In this document: positions 28,509 to 37,610 of the stretch, in pieces
Layout of the letters: each line of letters starts with the position of its first letter
Numbering within the stretch: position 1 is the first letter of the stretch
Origin: CAKZLS01 sp963786305
GTDB taxonomy: Bacteria; Pseudomonadota; Alphaproteobacteria; Rhodospirillales; Defluviicoccaceae
Reading direction: 5' to 3'
DNA: 64,000 bases
Assembly (NCBI GenBank): GCA_963786305.1
Contig: CAWAYL010000018.1
Location: 1-64,000, forward strand
The notes under the pieces: model-generated
Told to the model about the DNA's origin: nothing
Database searches by the model: none
Seen by the model: the letters and a program-made list of their open reading frames with translations, nothing else
Translations under genes and position numbers: made by a program

Positions 28509-29321
28509 GCGACCGGCGTCCTGTTGCGTCGCCGAGAAACGCGCTGCCCTGCTCGTAGGGAGCCAGCTGAACGGCGACGCCGCCGAGCCCCGCGAGCCGC
28601 CGCTCGGCCTCCGAGATCAACGCCGCGCGGCCGCCCGCGTCGAGACCGTCCAGGGTCGCCGCATCGAGCTCGATGACGACGCCGCCTCGGCGGATGCGGC
28701 AGCGGACGGTCGCCGGCGATGCCCCGTCGCGAAGCCAGCTCTCCACGCCGTCGATCAGCCGCAGCGTCTCCGCTTCGATGCGAATGCCGGTCTCCACGCG
28801 GCTGGACAGGCACGGCGATGCCGGCAGGTCGGCGAGCTCCGGCAGGCCCATCCGCCTGGCGAGCGCGCGCACCCGGGTCTTTGCGAACCCGGCTTCCACA
28901 TAGGGATGGCGAACGTTGTTCTCGCGCGGCCGCCTGAAGCCCGGGACGGTAGTCGCTCAGGTCGTCGGTGTTGGTACCGGACAGCACGACGCCGGCGGAC
29001 AGCCTCCCGAGCGCCGCATAGAGGTTGGATTTGCAGAAATAGCACCGGTTGGCCGGATTGTCGCGGTAGCGCTCGTCGGCGAATTCGCCCGCGTCCACCA
29101 CGTCCAGGCGCCAATCCTCGGCCGCCGCCTGCGCCCGCACCCGTTGGGTCGCGGCGACCGGCACGGCCGGAGACAACGCATGCACCATGCGGACCCGGCC
29201 GGCGCCCAGTACCCGCCGGGCAAAACTCGCCAGCGTCATGGAATCGACACCGCCGGACACGGCGATCGTCGCGCCCGCGCAATTGTCCGATCACCTCGGC
29301 GAGGCGGCCGCCGTCAACCAT
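28505..29321 (-). CDS. larE: Nickel-pincer cofactor sulfur transferase LarE, several frameshifts
   Basis: LarE is an ATP-dependent PP-loop enzyme that donates sulfur to the dicarboxylated pyridinium mononucleotide. ATG 29321 gives MVDGGRLAEVIGQL; a shift near 29275 leads to the PP-loop TIAVSGGVDSMTL, then NPANRCYFCKSNLY with the Cys pair and SGTNTDDLSDYRPGL. A second shift near 28920 leads to VEAGFAKTRVRALAR and LPASPCLSSRVETG, and a third near 28540 is needed to reach the TGA at 28505. The ordered pieces give a normal length of about 270 residues. It overlaps larC by 8 bases and larB by 4. Confidence 0.85.
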
Positions 29322-30534
29322 CGACGCTCTCCGTTTCGACTGCTTCGTCCTCCGCCCGGCGCCGCCGCGCTTGTCGCGACCGCACGCCCTTGACGGACGC
29401 CAAATCGCTCATTTCCGCCTTGGCCGACATCCCCTTGGGCCGGCGCGCCCGCTTGACCGCAAGGCCATCGAACGCCTGGATATCGCGTTCAAGGGTGGTT
29501 CGCGGAACCGTTCCCCGACGCACCCCGAGGGTCGTCGTCTCATTGAAAATCTCATCGGCCACCCGAACCGCTCCCTCGGGCCGGGCCAGGACCTGGATGG
29601 CGGCGGCCTGACGGCCCTTTTTCCCGAGCACGGGCCACTGACAGACATCAATGACGTCCGGGATAGCGCGCAGATGATCGAGTGCGACCGCCAAATCCTC
29701 GCCGGTCTGATCGTCGACCTCGAAGCGCATGACTTCCACCGGCTCGGTGCGGGGAGCGGATATTGCCTCGGCGAACAGCGATGCGCGCAGGATGTTGCTG
29801 CGTTCCCGCAGCTTCCGCGTTCCGAAACCGGTCCCCGCGCCGATCAGGCGCCGGGGGAGCGGATCCGCGTCCAGGCTCGGCGAGAGCGTCCGAAGGATGG
29901 CCGCGCCGGTGGGAGTGACCCGCTCGCCGTCCTCGCCGTCGTCCACCAGAACGAAGCCCTTGAGCAGTTCGAGCGCCGCCGGCGCCGGCACGGGCAACGA
30001 GGCCGTGGCGGGTCCGCGCCAATCCCCGACCGCGCGGGATCGGACCGATGGACCAGCGGCACGGCCCGAGCGCCGAAATGATTGCCGCCGCCGCGAGGAT
30101 ATCGGCGATGGAATCGTAGGCGCCGACCTCGTGGAACGTCACCCGGTCCACGTCGATGCCGTGGACGGCGGCCTCGGCCTCGGCGAGCGCGGAGAAAATG
30201 GCGAGCGCCACGGCCCGCGTGCCGTCATCGAGCGGCGCCGAGGCAAGCCGTGCCCGGATATCCCGCCAGGCTACATGGTCGCCATCGCCGCTCCGCCGGG
30301 GGACCGTCGACGACGAACCGCGATCCGGTCAAGCACGCCGTCGCCATGGCCGGCCAGCGATGCCCGGGCCCCGTCGGGAAGCCCGACGGCGGAAATGGCG
30401 CGTTCGCATGCCGGCCACAGATCGGGGCGGCAATCGAGCAGCGCCGCGGCAAACATGTCGCCGGCGACGCCGCCGACCGCATCGAGATGAACGGCGGCGA
30501 TGGTTTCGGGTTTCCGTTCGGCACGCTTGACCAT
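29314..30534 (-). CDS. larC: Nickel insertion protein LarC, frameshifted
   Basis: LarC is the CTP-dependent cyclometallase that inserts nickel into the pincer cofactor. From ATG 30534: VHLDAVGGVAGDMFAAALLD (the conserved start of the family), a shift near 30305, then WRDIRARLASAPL and TFHEVGAYDSIADILAAAA, a shift near 30020, then PVPAPAALELLKGF, PTGAAILRTL and the C-terminal domain ending at 29314. About 405 residues in total, the normal size. First gene of the larC-larE-larB set. The indels leave conserved motifs on both sides, so the gene is probably whole in the organism. Confidence 0.86.
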
Positions 30535-30656
30535 ACCGGTGCTTTCCGCCCGCGTTGCGCCGGCCCCGACGGCCGCTTGCCGCCAGGCCCTGTTACCGAA
30601 ATATGTAGCGTAGGAAACCGCGTTTGCGATCCCCAAGCCGCCCCGTCATTGCAATT

Positions 30657-32394
30657 TCACGCCCGGTGGACCGTTACTCGGGTAATCCGCCGCGCCATCT
30701 GGACGGCCTGGGCGAAGTCGGAGGCGAGCTGGATGGGACCGTCGTCGCCGATGATGCGCATTTGCCGGAGGACGCTCTCCGGTTGCGGCTGCAGACCGGA
30801 TATGATGAGGGCCGTGCGATGTTTGGCGCATCTGCGCGTGAAATCCGAGAATTTGGAGGCGCCCGTCGCATCCATCATCGGCACTTCGCGCATCCGCACG
30901 ATGAACGCGCGTGGCGAGCCGGCGACACTGTCGATCACGTCGGCCAGCCGGTTCGCGACACCGAAGAACAGGGGCCCACGCAACTGGAACACCTCGACGC
31001 CTTTCGGCAGGGCGCTGCGCTGTGCCGCATCGAACGCCGTCGAGGACTCGAAGTCATCGGCGTCGTCCTCGATGATGGTCTGACCGGCGGCGCTGATGGC
31101 GACCACCTGGGTCATGCGATGCATGAACATGATGGCGCCCAGGACAACGCCCACCTCGATGGCCACCGTCAGGTCGACGGCCACGGTCAGCCCGAAGGTC
31201 AGCACCAGGACGATACGGTCGCCCCACGGGCCGGTCATCAGGTGAAGGAACCGGTCGATCTCGGCCATGTTCCAGGCGACGATCACCAGCACCGCGGCGA
31301 GACACGCCAGCGGGATATAGTCGGCGAGCGGCGCGAACAGCAGCATGAACAGCAGGATGAAGACGGCGTGCAGCATGCCGGCGACCGGCGAGCGGGCGCC
31401 GCTGCGGATATTGGTAACGGTGCGGGCGATGGCGCCGGTGGCGGGCAATCCGCCGAACAACGCCGACGCCCCGCAGGCCACGCCCTGGGCGACGAGCTCG
31501 CAGTTGGAGCGGTGGCGGCGGGCGGTCATACTGTCGGCGACCACGGCGGACAGCAAAAACTCGACGCCCGCGAGGAAGGCGATGGTAAAGGCGCTCGGCA
31601 TCAGATCGCCGAGCCGTTCGAGGGTGACGCTCGGCAAACTCGGCATGGGCAGCGCGCTCGGAATGCCGCCGAACCGCGAGCTGATGGTATCGATCGGCAA
31701 CCCGGCGAGGGCGGTCACGACCGAGGCCAAGACGACCGCGACGAGGAATCCCGGAACCTTGGGCGCATAGCGGCGGAGCGCCGAGAATCAATGCCACGGC
31801 GCCCACCGCGACGGCCAGGTTCGCCGCGTTGACGCTGTCTCTGACGCTCCACAGGGCCGACAGCTTGTGGAAAAAGTCGGCGGGAACCTGCTCGAGAGAC
31901 AGCCCGAAGATGTCCTTGATCTGGCTGGTGAAGATGATGACCGCAATGCCCGCCGTGAACCCGGTGACCACCGGCTCGGGGATGTATTTGACCCACGTTC
32001 CGAGGTGCAGGAGGCCGGCGACGATGAGCATGGCTCCAGCCATCAGGGTGGCCAGCACCAGGCCGTCGTAGCCGTGCTGCTGAATGACGCCGAAAACCAC
32101 CACCACGAAGGCGCCGGTGGGACCGCCGATCTGGAACCGGCTGCCCCCCAGCATGGAAATCAGGAAGCCAGCAACGACCGCCGTGATGAGGCCCTTTTCG
32201 GGCGTCGTTCCAGACGCGATGGCCAGCGCCATGGCCAGCGGCAGCGCGACGATGGCGACGGTAAGCCCGGCAACGGCATCGTGTCGGAGATCGTCGACGG
32301 AATAGCCGTGTTTGAGGGTGGTATAGAGCTTCGGAACGAACAAGTGCCACGCGACGGTGGAGGGTGTCGGCGACGCTGCGGTGGGCGTGGTCAT
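30657..32394 (-). CDS. SulP-family anion transporter with STAS domain, one frameshift
   Basis: Inner-membrane anion permease (sulfate, bicarbonate or carboxylate in this family). The membrane domain begins VDDLRHDAVAGLTVAIVALPL and contains GGSRFQIGGPTGAFVV and PEPVVTGFTAGIAVIIF. An indel near 31780 after ALILGA breaks the frame; the next frame continues PGFLVAVVLASVV, SVVADSMTARRHRSN and GLPATGAIARTVTN. The C-terminal STAS domain shows VFQLRGPLFFG and MREVPMMDATGASKF. ATG 32394 starts the protein, about 579 residues. It lies 122 bases upstream of larC on the same strand, so it may be co-transcribed. Substrate not decidable from sequence. Confidence 0.88.
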
Positions 32395-32879
32395 GGGATG
32401 GGGCGGTCTTCGATGAGTTCGGCGCGGTTCAACCGTTCACGCACGGTAGCATCTCAGACTAGCATAAGAACCCGCAAACAAGACATGGTTTTGTGCATCG
32501 CACAAATGTCCGCGACGAGGGCGGCTTCGCGGCGACTCCGATCTCTCGGGCCGCTCAACGGCAATTGGGACGCGGGCGTTCCGAGCCGTCTTCCTCGCAC
32601 TCGCAGGCCTGAAGAATTAGACGGATCACTTCGCCCGCGCAGGCCATCGCGGTCTTGCAGTTCCAACATCGCCATCGCATCGTTCGACCCTTTCCTTGCC
32701 GAAAGAGATCCGATGATTGAACGCTGAAAAAGCTAAAAAATCGTTACCCGCTCGGACCCGGGCAATGCGGGGGTCCGAGAGGACGGCCCCGTGGATCGTA
32801 CGAGAGAGGCCGGCAATCGGCCCCGGCGATGCAATGCCGGGTACCGATCCCCACCCCCGACAACCCCTAATTTCAGCGG
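32395..32879. other. 485-bp gap between sulP and the ectoine cluster
   Basis: No convincing gene. A reverse frame at 32454-32675 has no recognisable features. A hairpin with a perfect 9-bp stem, CTCGGACCC (32751-32759) and GGGTCCGAG (32771-32779), lies 100 bases beyond the aminotransferase stop on its downstream side and may end the ectoine operon transcript. Confidence 0.5.
32751..32779 (-). terminator. Hairpin downstream of the ectoine catabolic operon
   Basis: Perfect 9-bp stem with an 11-base loop about 100 bases after the stop of the aminotransferase gene. On the reverse strand A/T-rich sequence (including TTTTTTAGC) follows within 15 bases, which fits a Rho-independent type terminator for the reverse operon. 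Confidence 0.5.
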
Positions 32880-34304
32880 CTACGCCGCGCGCCAGAGCGC
32901 TTCCTTCACCAATCCGTCGGCCACGGCGTCGACGGCGTTGCGCGCAATATCGACAATCTCGTCCACATCCGCAGGCATGGTGATCAACGGCGGCGCGAAA
33001 CCGAGAATGTCACCGTGCGGCATGGCGCGCGCGATCAATCCTCGTTCGTTGCAGGCCGCAGAAACCCTGGCACCGACCTTCAGCGAGGGATCGAACCGCT
33101 CCTTGCGATCCCTGTCGGCGACGAACTCAAGGGCGGCCATGAGGCCTTCGCCGCGCACTTCGCCCACCAGCGGATGGTCATCGAAAACCTCGTGGAGTTG
33201 GGTCTGGAAGTAAGCGCCGGTGTCGCGCGCATTCTCCACCAGGTTCTCGCGCTCGATGATGTCGAGGTTGCACAGCGCCGCCGCCGCGCCCAGCGGGTGC
33301 GCGGAATAGGTCCAGCCGTGGCCGATCGGCCCCATCTTGGCCGTGCCCTGTTCCAGCACGTCCCAAACCTTGTCGCCGATGATGACCCCGGAGAGCGGCT
33401 GATAGGCGCTGGTGAGCCCCTTGGCGACGGTCATGAGGTCCGGTTCGATCCCGTAGTGCAGAGATCCGAAATCGGATCCCAGCCGACCGAAACCGGTGAC
33501 CACCTCGTCGGCGATCAGGAGAACATCGTAGCGGGCGAGCACTTTCTGGATCTCTTCCCAGTAGCCCATTGGCGGCGGGATGATGCCGCCCGTTCCCAGC
33601 ACCGGCTCGCCGATAAAGGCGGCGACCGTTTCCGGCCCTTCCTCGAGGATCATCGTCTCGAGTTCGCCGGCGCACCAGCGCGAAAATTCGCTTTCGTCCA
33701 TTCCCGGCTCCGCCTGCCAATAGGCGTGCGGCGTCACGGTATGGAGAATGCGATCCACCGGCAGATCGAAGGCTTCATGGAACAGCGGCAGGCCCGTCAG
33801 GCTGCCGGTCACGATGCCGGAGCCGTGATACCCGCGCCACCGCGAGATGATTTTCTTTTTTTCCGGCCGGCCGAGAATGTTGTTGTAGTACCAGATCAGC
33901 TTGACCTGGGTTTCGTTGGCGTCCGAGCCGGACATGCCGTAATAGACCTTGCTCATGCCCTCGGGCGCCATGTCGATGAGGCGTTCGGAAAGACGGATCA
34001 CCGGCTCGTTGGAGTGCCCCACATAGGCGTGATAGTAGGCGAGTTTCTTGGCCTGCTCGTAGATCGCCTCCGCCATCTCCGGGCGCCCATAGCCGATGTT
34101 GACGCAATACAGGCCGGCGAAGCCGTCGATGACGGTCGTGCCATTTCGATCGGTGATGCGGATGCCCGAGCCACCCTCGATGATCCTCGGGCCGCCGCTC
34201 AAGCCGTGAGCATGGTCGCGGAGATGGGTGGACGGATGAAAAACCGTTCGGCGGTCGATCTCCTCCAAAGACAGGTTGCGCAGTCTCTCCGGTGCCGTTG
34301 ACAT
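32880..34304 (-). CDS. doeD: Class III aminotransferase (diaminobutyrate transaminase, DoeD/Atf type)
   Basis: PLP-dependent transaminase, 474 residues, intact. Fold-type I features: LYCVNIGYGRPEMAEAI, YYGMSGSDANETQVKL, RWRGYHGSG, LLIADEVVTGFGRLG with the PLP Asp, and the Schiff-base Lys in MTVAKGLTSAYQPLSG. In ectoine catabolism the enzyme in this position (Atf/DoeD) converts L-2,4-diaminobutyrate to aspartate semialdehyde. It is the last gene of uehA-doeB-asnC-ald-ssd-atf. Alone it could be read as a general omega-transaminase; the cluster supports the DoeD role. The amino acceptor (2-oxoglutarate or pyruvate) is not known. Confidence 0.85.
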   Translation of the reverse strand: MSTAPERLRNLSLEEIDRRTVFHPSTHLRDHAHGLSGGPRIIEGGSGIRITDRNGTTVIDGFAGLYCVNIGYGRPEMAEAIYEQAKKLAYYHAYVGHSNEPVIRLSERLIDMAPEGMSKVYYGMSGSDANETQVKLIWYYNNILGRPEKKKIISRWRGYHGSGIVTGSLTGLPLFHEAFDLPVDRILHTVTPHAYWQAEPGMDESEFSRWCAGELETMILEEGPETVAAFIGEPVLGTGGIIPPPMGYWEEIQKVLARYDVLLIADEVVTGFGRLGSDFGSLHYGIEPDLMTVAKGLTSAYQPLSGVIIGDKVWDVLEQGTAKMGPIGHGWTYSAHPLGAAAALCNLDIIERENLVENARDTGAYFQTQLHEVFDDHPLVGEVRGEGLMAALEFVADRDRKERFDPSLKVGARVSAACNERGLIARAMPHGDILGFAPPLITMPADVDEIVDIARNAVDAVADGLVKEALWRAA

Positions 34305-34332
34305 TGTTTTATCCTTTCGCGCTCTCGAGAAC

Positions 34333-35838
34333 TCAGCGATCGATACCGCCGAGGCAAACGTATTTCAGTTCGGTGTAGTCGTCCATGCCGTAGCGTGAGC
34401 CCTCGCGTCCCAAGCCTGACTGCTTGACGCCGCCGAACGGAATGGGCGCTCCGGTCATCTTCGCGCAATTCACCGCGACCATGCCGTATTCGAGGGCATC
34501 GGAAAGGCGGCAGATGCGCCCCATGTCCCGGGCAAACACGTACGCCGCGAGGCCGTACTCGGTGTCGTTGGCGAGCCTGATGACCTCGTCTTCGTCTCCA
34601 AACGGCAGGATCGCCGCGACCGGCCCGAATGTTTCCTCGCGGAAAATCTTCATCCCGGGCGTGACGTCCGCCAGTACGGTCGGCTCGAAGAACAGGCCGC
34701 CCAGCGCGTGGCGGTGACCGCCGGCGAGGAGACGCGCGCCTTTTTCGATGGCGTCCGCCACGTGTTCCTCGGCCTTGGCCACGGCCTTGGCATTGATCAG
34801 GGGACCCTGGTCGACGCCCGGCTGCAGACCCGGCCCCACCCTCAGCTTGGCGACCGCGGCGGTGAAACGCTCGACGAAGGCGTCATACAGGTCGCGATGA
34901 ACGAATATCCGGTTGGCCGCGAGGCAATCCTGGCCGGTCGTCTGGAATTTGGCCGCCACGGCGCCTTCGACGGCCTCCTCAAGGTAGGCGTCCTCGCAAA
35001 CGATCAAGGGCGCATGACCGCCAAGCTCCATGGACATTTTCTTGACCGTGGCCGCCCCTTGGCCGAGCAACAGCCGCCCCACCTCGGTGGAGCCGGTGAA
35101 CGAGACTGCGCGCACCGCCGGGTTGGCGCAGAGCTCGCCGACCACCTCGGACGCCGTGCCCGTCACCACCGAGAAGACACCCGCCGGCACGCCCGCGCGC
35201 TCGGCCAGCGCCGCCAGCGCCAAGGCCGAGAACGGCGTTTCGGAAGCCGGCCGGACCACCATCGTGCAACCCGCCGCGAGCGCGGCGCCGGCTTTCCGGG
35301 TGATCATCGCCGATGGGAAGTTCCACGGCGTCACCGCCGCGGCAACCCCGACCGGCGCGCGGCTGACCAGCATCATGCGGCCGGCCAGGTGGCTCGGAAT
35401 GGTCTCGCCGTACAGGCGCTTCCCCTCCTCGGCGAACCAGTCGAGGAAGCTCGCGGCGTAATCGATCTCGCCCCGGCTTTCGGCCAGCGGCTTGCCCTGT
35501 TCGCAGGTCATCAGAACCGCGAGGTCTTCTTTGTTCTGCCGCATCAGCTCGGCCCAGCGACGCAGCAGATCGCCCCGTTCGGCGGGCAGCAGGCGGCGCC
35601 ATGCCCCTTGCGCCTTTTCGGCCGCGGCGATGGCGGCGCGGGTTTCCGCCGCGCCCAGGTTCGGCACCGTGCCGAAGACCTTGCCGGACGCCGGGTCGGT
35701 GACCTCGATGACGCGCCCGTCCGTGCTGTCGATCCAATGGCCATCGATGAAGGCGCGTTCGTTGAACAGCGAGGGATCGTGGAGGCGACCGGCGAAAACG
35801 CCGTGCTCGACCGCCCAGATCGTTGCGGTGTTGGTCAT
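34333..35838 (-). CDS. doeC: Semialdehyde dehydrogenase (DoeC/Ssd type)
   Basis: NAD(P)-dependent aldehyde dehydrogenase, 501 residues from ATG 35838, which overlaps the ald stop as ATGA with AAGGAGAT 6 bases upstream; the frame extends a little further but this start is decisive. Motifs: TPWNFPSAMITRK, FTGSTEVGRLL, the catalytic Glu in MSMELGGHAPLIV and the catalytic Cys in TTGQDCLAANRI. It resembles succinate-semialdehyde dehydrogenases; in ectoine clusters the homologue oxidises aspartate semialdehyde to aspartate. Follows ald and precedes the transaminase by 28 bases. Confidence 0.87.
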   Translation of the reverse strand: MTNTATIWAVEHGVFAGRLHDPSLFNERAFIDGHWIDSTDGRVIEVTDPASGKVFGTVPNLGAAETRAAIAAAEKAQGAWRRLLPAERGDLLRRWAELMRQNKEDLAVLMTCEQGKPLAESRGEIDYAASFLDWFAEEGKRLYGETIPSHLAGRMMLVSRAPVGVAAAVTPWNFPSAMITRKAGAALAAGCTMVVRPASETPFSALALAALAERAGVPAGVFSVVTGTASEVVGELCANPAVRAVSFTGSTEVGRLLLGQGAATVKKMSMELGGHAPLIVCEDAYLEEAVEGAVAAKFQTTGQDCLAANRIFVHRDLYDAFVERFTAAVAKLRVGPGLQPGVDQGPLINAKAVAKAEEHVADAIEKGARLLAGGHRHALGGLFFEPTVLADVTPGMKIFREETFGPVAAILPFGDEDEVIRLANDTEYGLAAYVFARDMGRICRLSDALEYGMVAVNCAKMTGAPIPFGGVKQSGLGREGSRYGMDDYTELKYVCLGGIDR

Positions 35839-36962
35839 GCTGCCATCTCCTTTTCCATGAACTCGAGCGGGCACGGTTCTTCGTCGAGCGCCGCGGCAAC
35901 GGCGGGGTGCGTAAGCCGGCCGTCGGCGACGTTAAGACCGTCGCGCAAGTGCCGATCATCCGCGACCGCCCGACGCCAGCCCTTGTCCGCGAGCGCCGTT
36001 ACGAAGGGCAAAACGGCATAGTTCAGCGCGAACGCCGATGTGCGCGGCACGGCGCCCGGCATGTTGGTGACGCAATAGTGAACGACGCCGTCGACTTCGA
36101 ACGTGGGATCGGCATGCGTGGTCGGACGGCTGGTCTCGAAGCACCCCCCCTGGTCGATGGAGACATCGACCATCACCGCCCCCGGCCGCATTGCCGCGAC
36201 CAGATCGCGATCCACCAGCTTGGGAGCGGCCGCGCCCGGCAAGAGCACCGTGCCGATGACGAGGTCGGCGGCGGTCACATACTTCTCGACGGCGTCGGCG
36301 GTGGAATAGGCGGACGTCACGCGGCTGCCGAACTGTCCCTTCAGATCGCGCAGACGATCGAGGGACTTGTCGAGGATGACGACGCGGGCCCCGAGTCCGA
36401 CGGCCATCTCGGCCGCGCTCGTGCCGGCGACGCCGCCGCCCAGAATCAGCACCTGTGCCGCCTCGACCCCGGTGACGGAACCGAGCAGAAGCCCCATGCC
36501 GCCGTGCGCCTTCTCGAGATGGTGCGCCCCGACTTGGACCGCCATCTTGCCGGCAACCTCGCTCATCGGCGCCAGGAGCGGGAGGCCGCCGGCGGCCGAG
36601 GTCACCGTCTCGTAGGCGATGGCGATACAGCCCGAGCGCTTGAGCGCCGCGGCTTGGCCGGGATCGGGCGCGAGGTGGAGATACGTGAACAGCACCTGGT
36701 CGGCGCGCAGCATCGCGCATTCGCGCGGTTGCGGCTCCTTGACCTTGACGATCATGTCGGCGGCCGCAAACACGGCTTCGGCCGTTTCGACCACCCGCGC
36801 GCCGGCGACCCGGTAATCGTCGTCGGTGACGCCGATGCCATGCGCCGCGCCGCTCTCGACCACGACGCGATGGCCTCGGGCCACGAGTTCCCGCACGCTG
36901 GCCGGTACCAGCCCGACGCGAAATTCCTGCGGCTTGATTTCCTTCGGCACACCGATAAGCAT
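35835..36962 (-). CDS. ald: Alanine dehydrogenase
   Basis: NAD-dependent enzyme that interconverts alanine and pyruvate plus ammonia. 375 residues from ATG 36962 with GGAG 7 bases upstream. Family features: MLIGVPKEIKPQEFRVGL with the substrate Arg, VKVKEPQPRE with Lys, FTYLHLAPD with the catalytic His, the nucleotide fold ILGGGVAGTSAAEMAVGLGA and DVSIDQGGCFETS with the catalytic Asp. Located between the AsnC regulator and the dehydrogenase of the ectoine operon, a place where the clusters I know have no ald. It may recycle alanine formed by transamination with pyruvate (inference). Intact. Confidence 0.9.
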   Translation of the reverse strand: MLIGVPKEIKPQEFRVGLVPASVRELVARGHRVVVESGAAHGIGVTDDDYRVAGARVVETAEAVFAAADMIVKVKEPQPRECAMLRADQVLFTYLHLAPDPGQAAALKRSGCIAIAYETVTSAAGGLPLLAPMSEVAGKMAVQVGAHHLEKAHGGMGLLLGSVTGVEAAQVLILGGGVAGTSAAEMAVGLGARVVILDKSLDRLRDLKGQFGSRVTSAYSTADAVEKYVTAADLVIGTVLLPGAAAPKLVDRDLVAAMRPGAVMVDVSIDQGGCFETSRPTTHADPTFEVDGVVHYCVTNMPGAVPRTSAFALNYAVLPFVTALADKGWRRAVADDRHLRDGLNVADGRLTHPAVAAALDEEPCPLEFMEKEMAA

Positions 36963-37110
36963 TCGTTTTCTCCTTTGCCCGGCGATTTCCCCGGAGCCCA
37001 TGATGACTTCAAGGCTAGCGGAAAACCGGCTGAGGGTGCTTTCGAATTGGCCCTTACGAACCGAAGGTCTGGAGCGAAAAAACCGGCGTTGCCGAAGAAA
37101 CTTCGGCGGC

Positions 37111-37599
37111 TTATACGTCCGGTTTGGCGTCCAGCAAGGTGTGGATGGGATAGGCGTTTTGGCGCTTGACCAGCTTCGTCACGAAGTAGGTAAAGTATTT
37201 GGCGATGCCGATATCGGCCTCGAGCAGACGGTCCATGATCGCCTGATAGTGCTCGATATCGATGGCGACGACCTTCATGACGTAGTCGATGCCGCCGCTG
37301 ATGGAATAGACCTCGAGGACCTCGGGGACGCCGGCGATGACCTGCTCGAAGCGCGCGAAATCGCTCGATTGATGTTTGTCGAGGGTCACCTCGACAACGG
37401 CGGTCGTGGTGTGGACAATGCGGCCGAGATCGATATCGGCGTGGTAGCCCTTGATGTATCCGGCGTCTTCGAGGCGGCGGAGGCGTTCGAAGCAGGCGCT
37501 GGGCGACAGATGCACGCGCTCCGCAAGCCGCTGTTTGGTCATGCGCCCGTCCTCCTGGAGCGCCGCCAGGATCTTAAGGTCGAGGGCATCCCATTTCAT
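37111..37599 (-). CDS. doeX: Lrp/AsnC-type regulator (DoeX/AsnC of the ectoine operon)
   Basis: Feast/famine regulator, 162 residues from ATG 37599 (MKWDALDLKILAAL). The N-terminal winged helix-turn-helix (TKQRLAERVHLSPSACFERLRRLEDAGYI, read here in parts) is followed by the RAM effector domain (VEVTLDKHQ, VYSISGGIDYVMKVV). In known ectoine clusters an asnC gene (doeX) next to doeB controls the catabolic genes, with diaminobutyrate-type intermediates as signals. Here it lies 11 bases after doeB and 148 bases before ald. Confidence 0.88.
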   Translation of the reverse strand: MKWDALDLKILAALQEDGRMTKQRLAERVHLSPSACFERLRRLEDAGYIKGYHADIDLGRIVHTTTAVVEVTLDKHQSSDFARFEQVIAGVPEVLEVYSISGGIDYVMKVVAIDIEHYQAIMDRLLEADIGIAKYFTYFVTKLVKRQNAYPIHTLLDAKPDV

Positions 37600-37610
37600 T
37601 GCCGTCGACG

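Noticed and set aside
28345..30081. Forward open frame of 578 codons over larE and larC
   Set aside because: Antisense of recognised lar genes; low-complexity, Arg-rich translation.
25550..30534. A molybdenum-cofactor operon based on the MobA-like protein
   Set aside because: The neighbours are larB, larE and larC, not moa/moe genes; moaB at 58258 is 28 kb away.
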